DNA of 64,000 nt from JAKIWV01 sp963773945 (GCA_963773945.1 CAVZDD010000005.1:62001-126000), one strand, 5' to 3'; counted from the stretch's first letter, positions 16,735 through 25,716 are shown. Numbers and translations are program-made. The notes: generated from the sequence alone by a model not told the origin.

Positions 16735-17523
16735 GTGCGCGCCAGCCTGGTGATTCCCACTCTCAACGAATCCGCTTCGATCGGACATGTGCTCCGGACC
16801 TTCCGGGACGCGGCCGAGTCCGCGAACCAGCGGTATTTCTTCCGAAACCCGATCGATTGGGAGGTCATCGTCGTCGATGGTCCGTCCACGGACGGGACCG
16901 CCGACATTGCCCGCCGAGAGGGCGCCCGGGTGATCTTGGAACCCCGGCGAGGGTACGGCCGAGCCTACCGTACGGGATTCGCCGCGGCGACCGGCGAGAT
17001 CATCGTGACCGCCGACGGGGACGCCAGCTATCCCGTCGGTGAAATTCCGTGGTTTGTCCTGGACCTCCTCGAGCATCACCTCGATTTTCTCACCTGTGAC
17101 CGGCTTTCGTACCTCGATGCCAAGGCGATGACCACCGAACACCGGATCGGAAACTGGGTGCTCAACTACGCCCTGCGGGCGTTCTTCCACTCCGCGCTCC
17201 AGGGAGCCCCCGCCCGGGTCCTCCGGGACAGCCAGAGTGGGATGTGGATCTTCCGGCGGGAGATCCTGGATCGACTCCACTTGACCCAGGACGGAATGGC
17301 CCTCAGCGAGGAGCTCAAGATCGAGGTGCTGCTCCGCGGGTTGCGATTCGAGGAGACTCCTATCCATTATTCGGAGCGCTGGGGAGCGCCGAAGCTATCG
17401 AGCTGGCGCGATGGCGCCCGCAACTTGCTCTACCTGTTCCAGAAGCGGTTCGAGGTCTCCCGCGAGCAACGGAAGGGCCCCGTGCACCACCCGCTCGACC
17501 GTCCCGAGGGCACGCCCCGGTAG
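16735..17523 (+). CDS. family 2 glycosyltransferase, dolichol-phosphate mannosyl/glucosyltransferase-like
   Basis: A GT-A fold enzyme of 262 residues. It begins with VIPTLNESASIGHVL, has the VVDGPSTDGT nucleotide-sugar site, the metal-binding TADGDASYP (DxD type) and DSQSGMWIFRREIL, and a LSEELKIEVLLRGLRFEE acceptor-side motif typical of polyprenol-phosphate glycosyltransferases. There is no C-terminal membrane domain. It probably loads a sugar onto a lipid carrier for N-glycosylation or surface glycans, at the cytoplasmic face. Confidence 0.85.
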   Translation: MRASLVIPTLNESASIGHVLRTFRDAAESANQRYFFRNPIDWEVIVVDGPSTDGTADIARREGARVILEPRRGYGRAYRTGFAAATGEIIVTADGDASYPVGEIPWFVLDLLEHHLDFLTCDRLSYLDAKAMTTEHRIGNWVLNYALRAFFHSALQGAPARVLRDSQSGMWIFRREILDRLHLTQDGMALSEELKIEVLLRGLRFEETPIHYSERWGAPKLSSWRDGARNLLYLFQKRFEVSREQRKGPVHHPLDRPEGTPR

Positions 17524-17530
17524 CGGGGCG

Positions 17531-17683
17531 CTACTTGGTCTTCCCGGACCGCTCGCGCGACTTCGGGCGAAGGCCCTTGTAGCCGCACTTCCGGCATTGA
17601 ACGGCCCTCGGCGGGTTGCGCGCCGAGCAGTTCATGCAGATGCGCTTCAACAGGAGCCGGTTGACGGCTTCGGGGAACGGCAT
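17531..17683 (-). CDS. rpl40e: 50S ribosomal protein L40e
   Basis: A 50-residue zinc-ribbon ribosomal protein. The two CxxC pairs are CMNC and CRKC, with RNPPRAVQCRKCGYKGLRPK, the standard archaeal L40e core. ATG 17683 is 30 bp from the TATA box CTTTATAG (17709-17717). It faces the glycosyltransferase gene tail to tail and is divergent from the AMMECR1 gene. Confidence 0.95.
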   Translation of the reverse strand: MPFPEAVNRLLLKRICMNCSARNPPRAVQCRKCGYKGLRPKSRERSGKTK

Positions 17684-17708
17684 GGGAGGGCGGCCGACCC
17701 TCCGCGGG

Positions 17709-17717
17709 CTATAAAGC
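17709..17717 (-). promoter_or_regulatory. TATA box of rpl40e
   Basis: GCTTTATAG on the minus strand is centred 30 bp before the L40e ATG. Confidence 0.6.
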
Positions 17718-17776
17718 GTTCTCGTGAGCGACGCCCGGTCGCGCAACGCTATGGTCCAGCGCCGGATTCCGGAACC

Positions 17777-18415
17777 ATGACGGCGCCCGCGCCGGTCCCG
17801 ATAGAGGTTGGTCGACGGGCCGTGCAGCTCGCCCGAAGCACGCTCGAGGTGGTCCTCGGGCCGGACCCCCCGAAAGATCCCGCGATGCCGTTCCGGAAGC
17901 TTGCGTTGCCGCCGACGTTCGACCACGCCCGCGGAGTTTTCACGACGCTCCGGCAGTTCCCGTCGGGTCTCTTGCGCGGGTGCATTGGCTACACCCTTCC
18001 GGTCTTCCCCTTGCGGGCGGGAATACCCCGAACCGCCGCGAGTGCGGCGTTGGAGGATCCCCGATTTCCACCGGTGACCCTCGAGGAACTGAGCCGCACG
18101 ACCGTAGAGGTTTCTCTGCTGACGGTGCCCGAGCCGTTGCCCACGGGGCCGCCCCGCGACCGGACTTCTGAAGTAAAGGTGGGACGGGACGGACTGATCG
18201 TCCGCTGGCGCCATGCGGAGGGCCTTTTGCTGCCCCAGGTGGCGGTCGAGCAGCATTGGAACGCCGAAGAATTCCTCGCCGAGACATGCGGCAAGGCGGG
18301 CCTGCCGTCCGATGCGTGGCTGCGGCTCGAAACCGAGGTGTTCCGGTTCGGCTCCGACGTCTTCGGAGAGGATACGCCGAGGGGAACGGTCCACGCGGTT
18401 CCGCTCACCGGGTAA
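17777..18415 (+). CDS. AMMECR1 domain protein
   Basis: A 212-residue protein of the AMMECR1 (COG2078) family. The diagnostic LRGCIGYT motif is at about residue 73, followed by AASAALEDPRFPPVTLEEL, VEVSLLTVPEPL and GLLLPQVAVEQHW. The biochemical role of the family is not settled; in many archaea it is a conserved single-domain protein, sometimes fused to MEMO1. ATG 17777 gives the usual N-terminal helix. It ends 10 bases before the ileS stop, in a convergent arrangement. Confidence 0.9.
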   Translation: MTAPAPVPIEVGRRAVQLARSTLEVVLGPDPPKDPAMPFRKLALPPTFDHARGVFTTLRQFPSGLLRGCIGYTLPVFPLRAGIPRTAASAALEDPRFPPVTLEELSRTTVEVSLLTVPEPLPTGPPRDRTSEVKVGRDGLIVRWRHAEGLLLPQVAVEQHWNAEEFLAETCGKAGLPSDAWLRLETEVFRFGSDVFGEDTPRGTVHAVPLTG

Positions 18416-18424
18416 GCGCGGGTC

Positions 18425-21397
18425 CTATCCGGCAGGCACGCGTTCCAGGCGGGCGGCCAAGTTCCCGTCGTCGAACTCCCAGTGGAGGGCCTCGGCGGGG
18501 GCGGGTCCGTCGAGCACGTCGAGCGATCCCTCGACCAACAGTTCGCGCCGGAGCCGGTCGGTGTGCGTTCGGAGCGCTTCGGCCAACGCGCCGGAGGCCC
18601 AGAGCGTCAAACGGATCCGGTCGGTGAAGGCGAGACGGGCCTCCTTCCGAGCCTGCTGCAGCCGTCGCATCGCCTCGCGGAACAGGCCCTCCCGGTACAG
18701 TTCCGGCGGGGCCGAACGAGGGAGGCGGGCGACCCATCCGCGTCCGTCGTCGCGTTCGATCCAGTCTTCGGCCGGGTACGAGGTCGTGCCGCCGGGCGCT
18801 TCGACCCGGAACTCCCGGACGTTCAGTTCCTCCTGAAGCAGTTCGGAGGCCGCCGGACCATACCGGAGGAAAGAGGGCGGGCTCTCGGTCTGCAGCACCA
18901 ACGTGGTGAGAGGGAACCGGGATTTGACCCCGGCCCGCTGGCGCAGTTCACGTCCGATTTCCACCCACGTACGGAGCTCCGTCATCGCGTGCTCGAGCTC
19001 GGGTTCGCCGGCCCCGGAAGGGGTGGGCCACGGGGCGAAGTGGACGGACCGATGGGGGTCGGCGAACGGGGTTCCGGAGAGTTCCTGGAACAGGTACTCC
19101 GCCAAGAACGGGGTCATGGGCGCGAGCAGATGGGTCAGCGTCCAGAGAGTGTACGAGAGGGTCGCGTGGGCGGCGTGCCGGTCCGCGGGGTGCTCGTCGT
19201 TCCAGAACCGGGGTCGCGAGCGGCGCACATACCAGGTGGACAGGTCGTCGACGAAACCCGTGATCGCGACCGCCGCGGCGTGCGAATCGTAGCCCTCGAG
19301 CGCGTCCGTCACCGTCCGGACCAGGCCGTCGAGGCTCGACAACAACCACCGGTCGAGAAGGTGGTGGACCGCGGGGCGTTCGGTGGTCGGTCGAAGCCCG
19401 TCGGCCTCGGCGTTCGTATGATAGAATTCGTACACGTGCAACAAGGTGCCGAGGGTTCGCTGGGCGGCGAGCTGAATCGAACGGACCGACAGGCGGGCCG
19501 ACTCCGTGTAGTCGGTCATGTAGAAGGCCCATCGGAGCGCATCTCCTCCGAGCTCGTTCAGGAGGGCGAGGGGGTCGGCTACGTTCCCCTTCGACTTCGA
19601 CATCTTCTGCCCGGTGTCGTCCAACAGGAGCCCGTTCACGAGGCACGTCCGGTAGGCCGGCCGGTCGAAGAGCCCCGTGGCGAGGACGAGGAGCGTGTAG
19701 AACCATCCGCGGGTCTGGTCGAGACCCTCTCCGATGTAGTCCAGCGGTTCACGGGGCTCGAACGGCCCGGGTTCGAAGGGGTAGTGGTACTGGGCGAACG
19801 GCGCCGAGCCGCTATCGTACCACCCATCGATCGTGTACGGTTCGCGGGTGGCGAGAGCTCCGCAAGTGGGACACGAGAAGTGGATCCGGTCCACCTGCAC
19901 CCGGTGCGGGTCAAAGTCCGGAGGCAGGGGGGCGCCGGCGTAGCGGGCCAGCTCGGCGAAGCTGCCCACTCCGGTGAAGTGGCCCGCCGGGCATTTCCAG
20001 ATCGGGAGAGGGGTCCCCCAGTACCGATTTCTCGAGAGGGCCCAATCCTTGGCCTCATCGAGGAAATTGCCGAACCGGCCGTGTTGCATGTGGCTGGGGA
20101 TCCAGAGTACCTGGTCGTTGTTCCGTACCAATGCCTCCCGGAGCTGGGAACTTCGCACGAACCAGGAATCGAGGGCCCGGTAGAGGAGGGGCGTCGAGCA
20201 CCGCCAGCATGTGGGATAGGTGTGACGCAATTTCTCTTCGCGGAAGAGCGCTCCCGCGGCGCGCAGGTGGTCCAGGAGCAGCGGGTCGGCGGCCTTGAAG
20301 CCCTTCCCGGCGACCGGCGGCACCTGGTCGGTGAAGACGCCATGGCTGTCGAGCGGGTCGAAGAACCCGACGTGCTCCCGCTCACCGATCCGCTGGTCGT
20401 CCACGCCGTAGCTCGGCGCGATGTGGACGAGTCCGGTGCCCTCGGCTTCCCCCACGAATTCGTCCAGAACGATTCGGTAGCGGCCCTCCCCGGGACCGGC
20501 GAAGGGAAACAACGGCGTGTAGGGAAGGTTCGCGAGCTCGGAGCCGACGTAGCGATGGAGGACTTCCGGAGTCCCGGGGAAAAACCGCGCGACCGTTCCT
20601 TGGGCGAGCACGTACTCGTGGCCATCCGCGCCTCGGACACCGAGGTACGTGAGATCCGCCCGCGCGGCGATGAGGAGGTTGGCGGGCAACGTCCAGGGCG
20701 TGGTCGTCCAGGCGAGGAGGTGCCGAGGCGTTCCGTCGTCGGCCGGCGCCACGTCGAAGCGGACGGCCACCGACGGGTCGGTGAGTTCCTTGTAGCCCTG
20801 GGCGACTTCGTGGGACGAGAGCGGGGTCTCGCAGCGCGGGCAGTACGGGAGGGTGTAGAATCCTTTCGAAATGAGCCCGCGGTCGAGCAGTGTCTTGAGC
20901 GACCACCAGACGCTCTCGATGTAGTTCGGGTCCATCGTGGCATAGGCATGGTCGTAGTCGAGCCAGTACCCGATCTGGCGGCTCATTTCGCGCCAGGCCT
21001 GCACGTACTCGTAGACGCTGGCGCGGCACTCCTCACAGAACCGGTCGACGCCGTAGGCCTCGATCTCGCGCTTGAACTTGAAACCGTGCCGTTTCTCGAT
21101 CTCGAGCTCGACCGGGAGTCCGTGGCAGTCCCACCCGCCCATCGCCGTGACGATCCGGTAGCCTCGCATCCGGCGGTAGCGCAGCGGGACGTCCTTCAGC
21201 GCCCGGGTCAGCGCCGACCCGAGGTGGGGTCGGCCGTTGGCCGTCGGCGGACCCTCGGTGAAGCGGAACGGCGGGCCGTTCGGATGGAGGGCCAAGGCCC
21301 GGGAAACGAGGTCGGTGTGTGCCCAGAATTTCTCCACGCGTCGCTGGGTCTCCAACAACCGATGCCCCGGTGGCGGAGCGGTGGAGTCGGGCGTCAT
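18425..21397 (-). CDS. ileS: isoleucyl-tRNA synthetase
   Basis: A class I aminoacyl-tRNA synthetase of 990 residues. The HIGH motif is HLGS (residues 58-61), KMSKS lies near residue 600, and the IleRS-specific WDCHGLPVELEIEK is near residue 90. The CP1 editing domain contains LAWTTTPWTLPAN. A zinc-type CP motif, CPRCETPLSSHE, and CPTCGALATREP are present. The C-terminal anticodon-binding region is complete for the archaeal type. A TATA element (CTTTATT, 21423-21429) is centred 29 bp before the ATG, so it is probably leaderless. Confidence 0.96.
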   Translation of the reverse strand: MTPDSTAPPPGHRLLETQRRVEKFWAHTDLVSRALALHPNGPPFRFTEGPPTANGRPHLGSALTRALKDVPLRYRRMRGYRIVTAMGGWDCHGLPVELEIEKRHGFKFKREIEAYGVDRFCEECRASVYEYVQAWREMSRQIGYWLDYDHAYATMDPNYIESVWWSLKTLLDRGLISKGFYTLPYCPRCETPLSSHEVAQGYKELTDPSVAVRFDVAPADDGTPRHLLAWTTTPWTLPANLLIAARADLTYLGVRGADGHEYVLAQGTVARFFPGTPEVLHRYVGSELANLPYTPLFPFAGPGEGRYRIVLDEFVGEAEGTGLVHIAPSYGVDDQRIGEREHVGFFDPLDSHGVFTDQVPPVAGKGFKAADPLLLDHLRAAGALFREEKLRHTYPTCWRCSTPLLYRALDSWFVRSSQLREALVRNNDQVLWIPSHMQHGRFGNFLDEAKDWALSRNRYWGTPLPIWKCPAGHFTGVGSFAELARYAGAPLPPDFDPHRVQVDRIHFSCPTCGALATREPYTIDGWYDSGSAPFAQYHYPFEPGPFEPREPLDYIGEGLDQTRGWFYTLLVLATGLFDRPAYRTCLVNGLLLDDTGQKMSKSKGNVADPLALLNELGGDALRWAFYMTDYTESARLSVRSIQLAAQRTLGTLLHVYEFYHTNAEADGLRPTTERPAVHHLLDRWLLSSLDGLVRTVTDALEGYDSHAAAVAITGFVDDLSTWYVRRSRPRFWNDEHPADRHAAHATLSYTLWTLTHLLAPMTPFLAEYLFQELSGTPFADPHRSVHFAPWPTPSGAGEPELEHAMTELRTWVEIGRELRQRAGVKSRFPLTTLVLQTESPPSFLRYGPAASELLQEELNVREFRVEAPGGTTSYPAEDWIERDDGRGWVARLPRSAPPELYREGLFREAMRRLQQARKEARLAFTDRIRLTLWASGALAEALRTHTDRLRRELLVEGSLDVLDGPAPAEALHWEFDDGNLAARLERVPAG

Positions 21398-21443
21398 GCG
21401 CGGCGGCGAGAGAGGGCCGGCGAATAAAGGCGTGCGCGCCGGA

Positions 21444-22286
21444 TCAGCGGCTCAATCCGGGCGGAGGCGGGGATTCGGACTCTGGGCCTACATGGGCGTC
21501 CTTGTGGCGTTCAACGATGGTGCCTTCGACGTACTCGACGTGCGTGTGGGGGCCCAGCCAGATCCGGTCCGCTTTGAGACGCCGGACGCGGACGCCCGAC
21601 AAATGGACCTCGTTCGCCTCGATGCGCTGCACCTTCAGCTCGTGCCACGGAGGCGGCGGGAGGAGAAAGATCGAGAACGGGAGCAGCGGCTTTCGGCGGC
21701 GGATCTCGACCCAGTCGGCTTCGATCTCCTTCACGGTGGACAGTTGGTCGACTTCGCCGGAGATTGACCGGGCGGCCAGAGTACCCTGGATCGCGAGCCG
21801 CCCGCGGAAGAGGACGGAACCGGCGCGCACATGCTGGCCGACCTCGAGGTTCCCGACCCATTCGAGATCCTCCGAGACGGTGAGAGGGCCTCCGATCTCG
21901 ACGGTGCCGGCGAGGCGAGCGGTCCGGGCGAAGACGGCGGCCCCCGTACGAAGCGAACCCCGGGTCCGAAGGGCGCCCGAAACACGGATTTCGCCATCGA
22001 CCCGATGCGACCCCGACAAGCTCAGTTGTCGAGCGACGAGCGACCCCCCGACGGTACTGGAACCGGTGACCTCCCCCGTCTCGACTTCGACATTCCCGAC
22101 CACCTTGGTGAACCCGTGCGCGGCCCAGTCCACGGCGCGAACGTTCGGCACGCGACTGGTTCCCGTCAGGTGGAGTGAACCGGAAAGCGGTACGGCCGGT
22201 GAAACGGGGGTGGCGGGTCCCTTGGGGGCGACGACGGGGGCGGGTCCGGTCGGCGAGGCGGGTGCGGAGGGAGCGGCGGCCGCCAT
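21444..22286 (-). CDS. bactofilin-like polymer-forming protein
   Basis: A 280-residue protein. After a Pro/Ala-rich N-terminus of about 35 residues it is made of repeated short beta-strand units (for example VEVETGEVTGSSTVGGSLVA and AALRTRGSLRTGAAVFARTA regions), the pattern of a right-handed beta-helix as in bactofilins and DUF342-like polymers. It ends in a Pro-rich tail. Bactofilins are cytoskeletal scaffolds in bacteria; archaeal versions are known but little studied. A TATA-like CCAAAAGTC lies near 22317, about 30 bp before the ATG. The next gene downstream is ileS. Confidence 0.7.
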   Translation of the reverse strand: MAAAAPSAPASPTGPAPVVAPKGPATPVSPAVPLSGSLHLTGTSRVPNVRAVDWAAHGFTKVVGNVEVETGEVTGSSTVGGSLVARQLSLSGSHRVDGEIRVSGALRTRGSLRTGAAVFARTARLAGTVEIGGPLTVSEDLEWVGNLEVGQHVRAGSVLFRGRLAIQGTLAARSISGEVDQLSTVKEIEADWVEIRRRKPLLPFSIFLLPPPPWHELKVQRIEANEVHLSGVRVRRLKADRIWLGPHTHVEYVEGTIVERHKDAHVGPESESPPPPGLSR

Positions 22287-22343
22287 GGGACTCGACCCCT
22301 CGAACCCCGAAGGTTCAAGACTTTTGGCCGGCGCGTTCGTCCG

Positions 22344-22772
22344 TCAGCCGTGGGCGGGCCCCACCCTCAGTCGTCGATGCTCCACCATGATGCACCGGTT
22401 CTGGTAGACACGGATTCCATGCGCCCGCGCCGCGGCGGCGGCCGTTTCGCTTTCCACGCCGAGCTGCATCCAGATGGTCCCCACGCCGCGGGCGATCGCC
22501 TCGTCGACGATCGGCGCTACCTGGTCGCTCCGCCGGAAGATGTCGACGACATCAACGAAACGTTCCGGCGGAATGCTGCGGATGGAGGGAAAGGCCGGCC
22601 GACCCAGAACCTCGGACAGGTTGGGATTTACCGGGATGATGTCGTAACCCTGGGTCAGCAGATACCGGGCGATGCCGTTTGAATCCCGGTCGGGCTTGTC
22701 GGAGAGGCCCACGACGGCAATGGTGCGCGCGCGCCGGAGCAACTCCCGCGTTTCCTCATCATTGGGTAGCAT
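22344..22772 (-). CDS. CoA-binding domain protein (YccU-like)
   Basis: A 142-residue single Rossmann-like CoA-binding domain. Family features are TIAVVGLSDKPDRDSNGIARYL, DIIPVNPNLSEVLGRPAFPS near residue 50, and IWMQLGVESE with the final NRCIMVEH. The domain is related to that of succinyl-CoA synthetase and ADP-forming acetyl-CoA synthetase, but here stands alone; its role is not established. It is followed on the same strand by the bactofilin-like gene after 57 bases. Confidence 0.9.
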   Translation of the reverse strand: MLPNDEETRELLRRARTIAVVGLSDKPDRDSNGIARYLLTQGYDIIPVNPNLSEVLGRPAFPSIRSIPPERFVDVVDIFRRSDQVAPIVDEAIARGVGTIWMQLGVESETAAAAARAHGIRVYQNRCIMVEHRRLRVGPAHG

Positions 22773-22823
22773 GCGACCAATCCACCAAATTCTACGTGCG
22801 CCCCATTCTGTAACAGGTGCGGC

Positions 22824-23801
22824 CTATCTTGCGGGAGGTCGCGGCTCCGTCGGAGGGGGCGGAGAGGGAAGCGGGGGCCGGTCGAAGCTTTCCGCCGGAC
22901 CCGGCGGCCAGAGGATTGCGGGATTCCCGCCGGGGCCCGTCGGGGGCGGGGCTGGCCCGGCCTGCCAGGGGGTCATCGGCCCACTCGGTTGGTCGTGGAC
23001 GATCGCCACGACCACAAAAACGATCGCGCCCACCAGGATCAGCAGGTAGTAGAGGTCCTCGCCCTCGGGCTTCCAAACGAGCGTGGAGAAACTCAAGGCG
23101 TCGTGCGCCCCGTGGAGCAAACCGACCACCAGAAGGTTGCCTCGGGAATAGCGGACCGCGAAGGAGAAGGCGAGGCCCGCAAAGAACAGCTCCGCGAACG
23201 CGACGCCCGAGGCGAATCCATACGCCGATCCGTAGTAGAGGTGCATGCTGGCGAAGAGCGCGCTGGTCCACACCGCGTGCAGGACCCAGTGGGGTGGGTC
23301 CCGGAGGAGGCAATATCCAAAAATCCAGCCTCGAAAGATCGTCTCTTCAACGATTCCGATCACGAAGGAGAATGCGACCCAGAACCAGGGATCCGACTCG
23401 GCCGCCACCAGGGGTGGACTCAGTTTACTGAGTTGCGAAACGGCCGAAGGATCGACGGCGAGCAGTACCGCTACAATCGTGAACGCGGCGAGCAGGCCCA
23501 AGATGGACATCGCACCGTACCAGCGAAGTCCTTCGACGACCGCCGATCCGGGATTCGAGAAGAATCCCCGGAGGGGTTTCAGGCCGATCAAACTGACGAA
23601 CGCGAGGATCGGGATCCCATACACGACGAGGAGTCCCGTCAGCAGCGTGGAGTAGACCGGTCGGAGGGATGGGACATGTTGGGGAAGGAAGTACTGGCTC
23701 AGGATCGCCACCACCGTAATGGCAACTGCGACCACGTACGCGAGCGCGGAGGCCAGCTCCGGGGGCGACGACGCACTGGAGGGTTTGGCCGGGAGACCCA
23801 T
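22824..23801 (-). CDS. CPBP-family intramembrane metalloprotease
   Basis: A membrane protein of 325 residues with about eight hydrophobic segments and the CPBP (Abi/Rce1-like) active-site motifs: IVEETIFRGWIF (EExxxR), SMHLYYG and LLHGAHDAL. The C-terminal 50 residues are Pro-rich and hydrophilic. Members cleave prenylated or membrane proteins or act in bacteriocin immunity. ATG 23801 was chosen because it follows a TATA-like palindrome by about 39 bp; upstream in-frame sequence lacks a good start. Divergent from the Etf gene. Confidence 0.85.
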   Translation of the reverse strand: MGLPAKPSSASSPPELASALAYVVAVAITVVAILSQYFLPQHVPSLRPVYSTLLTGLLVVYGIPILAFVSLIGLKPLRGFFSNPGSAVVEGLRWYGAMSILGLLAAFTIVAVLLAVDPSAVSQLSKLSPPLVAAESDPWFWVAFSFVIGIVEETIFRGWIFGYCLLRDPPHWVLHAVWTSALFASMHLYYGSAYGFASGVAFAELFFAGLAFSFAVRYSRGNLLVVGLLHGAHDALSFSTLVWKPEGEDLYYLLILVGAIVFVVVAIVHDQPSGPMTPWQAGPAPPPTGPGGNPAILWPPGPAESFDRPPLPSPPPPTEPRPPAR

Positions 23802-23835
23802 GGGAGTCACTGGACCAACGCATCGAACGGGCAAC

Positions 23836-23845
23836 CGTAATTACG
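23836..23845. promoter_or_regulatory. palindromic TATA-like element between divergent genes
   Basis: CGTAATTACG is a perfect 10-bp palindrome lying about 40 bp from both the CPBP ATG (23801) and the Etf ATG (23881). It may direct transcription both ways with leaders of 12-14 bases. Confidence 0.45.
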
Positions 23846-23851
23846 CCTTCC

Positions 23852-23865
23852 TCGCGTGCACGCGA
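23852..23865. promoter_or_regulatory. 14-bp perfect palindrome, candidate operator of the Etf gene
   Basis: TCGCGTGCACGCGA reads the same on both strands. It sits between the TATA-like element and the Etf start, where a bound dimeric repressor would block transcription initiation. Confidence 0.45.
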
Positions 23866-23880
23866 AGCTAGGCTTCTCGG

Positions 23881-25716
23881 ATGGATTTCGCGATTCTCGT
23901 CAAGGTGGTGCCCGCCGTTGAGCAGATCCGCTACGACCCCGGGCGACTCACACTGATCCGATCCGGCGTTCAATCATTCCTGAATCCGTACGATAGCCGC
24001 GCCGTCCGGATCGCGGTGCAGCTGCGCCGGCGGGAGGAACGCGTGACCGTGCTCTCGATGGGTCCCCCGCAGAGCGAGGTCCAGCTTCGGGAGACGTTCG
24101 CATTCGGCGCCGACCGCGTGATCCTTCTGACGGACCCTGCCCTGGCCGGATCGGACACCCTGGTGACGGCCCGGGTGCTCCATGCAGCGCTGGAGGCGGT
24201 GGGACACGACGTGATCCTGGCCGGAGAACGCTCCATCGATTCGGAGACCGGTCAGGTGGGGCCCGAGGTGGCTGCACTGCTCGACGTTCCCGTGGTCACC
24301 TCCGTCCGGAGTCTCACCCGATCTCCGGATGGCGACGAGCTGGAGATGGTGGCCGAGACAGGGAGCGGATGGAACCGGTTTCGGCTCGTACCCCCCGCCG
24401 TCATCACGGTGAACGAACGGATCTTGCGGAAGGCTAGTCCGCCGACCGACGAGGAACGACTCCGGGCCGCACCGATGACGGTGGACACGCAGAGCGTCCG
24501 AGACCTCGGATTCGCGCCGGAATCGGTGGGACTCGAGGGTTCCCGGACGATCGTGCGGGCCGTCGACAATGAAGAACCGGAGCGACACCCTCGAATCTTC
24601 GGGGAGGGAGCCCTGAGCGAACGGATCGCGGGCGCGAGCGCGGCCGTCGAAGAGTTGCTGAGTGCGCCGGCCACGCGCCCCGCCCGACTCCCTCCGATCT
24701 CCCTCTCGATCCCGGACGATCGAGAAGTGCTGGTCCTGGTCTCCGGTTCGGACGGTGCGACCGAATCCGCCACCCTCGGAGCGGTTTCGGAGCTGCGGCG
24801 GTGGGGCTCTCATGTATGGCCCTCGGCCGTCTGGGTGGGTCGGAAGCCCAGCGACGTCGACCGGGACGCCGTGGCGAAGGCCGGGGCGGTACGCGGCTAC
24901 TGGATTCCCACCGACCGACCGTACATCGGTTCGAGGACCGCGGCGCGGGGACTGGACCACTTGCTTTCATTCCGCCCGGAGCTGGCCGGGTTCCTCTTGC
25001 TCGCCAACTCCTTCGGCCGGGAGGTCGGGGGACAGCTCGCCGCACGTCGTGGGCTTGGGCTGACCGGTGATGCGGTCGGATTATCCGTCAACGCCGCCGG
25101 TGTCTTGGTCTGGAGAAAGCCGGCATTCGGAGGAGGCCTCGTCGCCAGCATCCGTTCCCGGAACCGTCCCAGCCTAGCCACCGTCCGGCCGGGCGCGTTG
25201 ATTTCATCGGAGGATCCCGATGCGCGACCGTTGGAGGTTCATGAGCAGCCCTGGGTCCCGTCCGACCACGAACCAGAGTTGATGGACAGCGGTCGCGAAT
25301 TCGACCCGCGGTGGGGAGATCTGAGCACGGCCCGGATCGTCGTGACCGTCGGCCTAGGGTTGGGCGGTCCGGAGAACCTGCCCGCCCTCGAACCGACGAT
25401 CCGTGCGTGGAAAGCGGCGCTCGGCGGAACGCGCCGGGTGGTCAACGCCGGCTGGCTCCCGGGGGGACGGCAGGTGGGGCTGACGGGCGTGAGTGTCGCC
25501 GCCGACCTCGCGGTCTTGATCGGCGTCGGGGGGGCCGGCAACCATCTCATCGGCCTTCGCCGGACGCGGGTGCTGGTTGCGATCAATCCCGATCCGGCGG
25601 CGCCAGTGTTCCAGCGGGTGGACGTGGGGATCGTCGGAGGGTGGGCCGAAGTCCTCCCGCGGCTCACCGATCGGTGGACGGTCTTCGCCCGAGGTCGGTC
25701 CGCTGCTTCGGGATGA
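23881..25716 (+). CDS. fused electron transfer flavoprotein, beta-alpha (EtfB-EtfA)
   Basis: A 611-residue fusion. Residues 1 to about 260 match EtfB (opening DFAILVKVVPAVEQIRYD, then FLNPYDSRAV and GERSIDSETGQVGPEVAALL). From about residue 279 the EtfA part begins (REVLVLVSGSDG), ending with the FAD-binding domain: NAGWLPGGRQVGLTG (about 521-537), VGGAGNHLIGLRRT and VAINPDPAAPVF. Etf passes electrons from flavin dehydrogenases to a membrane oxidoreductase. A quinone oxidoreductase partner is not adjacent. The last 53 bases overlap the Pcc1-like gene on the other strand. Confidence 0.93.
   Translation: MDFAILVKVVPAVEQIRYDPGRLTLIRSGVQSFLNPYDSRAVRIAVQLRRREERVTVLSMGPPQSEVQLRETFAFGADRVILLTDPALAGSDTLVTARVLHAALEAVGHDVILAGERSIDSETGQVGPEVAALLDVPVVTSVRSLTRSPDGDELEMVAETGSGWNRFRLVPPAVITVNERILRKASPPTDEERLRAAPMTVDTQSVRDLGFAPESVGLEGSRTIVRAVDNEEPERHPRIFGEGALSERIAGASAAVEELLSAPATRPARLPPISLSIPDDREVLVLVSGSDGATESATLGAVSELRRWGSHVWPSAVWVGRKPSDVDRDAVAKAGAVRGYWIPTDRPYIGSRTAARGLDHLLSFRPELAGFLLLANSFGREVGGQLAARRGLGLTGDAVGLSVNAAGVLVWRKPAFGGGLVASIRSRNRPSLATVRPGALISSEDPDARPLEVHEQPWVPSDHEPELMDSGREFDPRWGDLSTARIVVTVGLGLGGPENLPALEPTIRAWKAALGGTRRVVNAGWLPGGRQVGLTGVSVAADLAVLIGVGGAGNHLIGLRRTRVLVAINPDPAAPVFQRVDVGIVGGWAEVLPRLTDRWTVFARGRSAASG

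Noticed and set aside
18482..21427. A 981-codon open frame on the plus strand opposite ileS
   Set aside because: It is the exact antisense of a real synthetase, is rich in Arg, Gly, Glu and Val as expected for GC-rich antisense, and has no domain.
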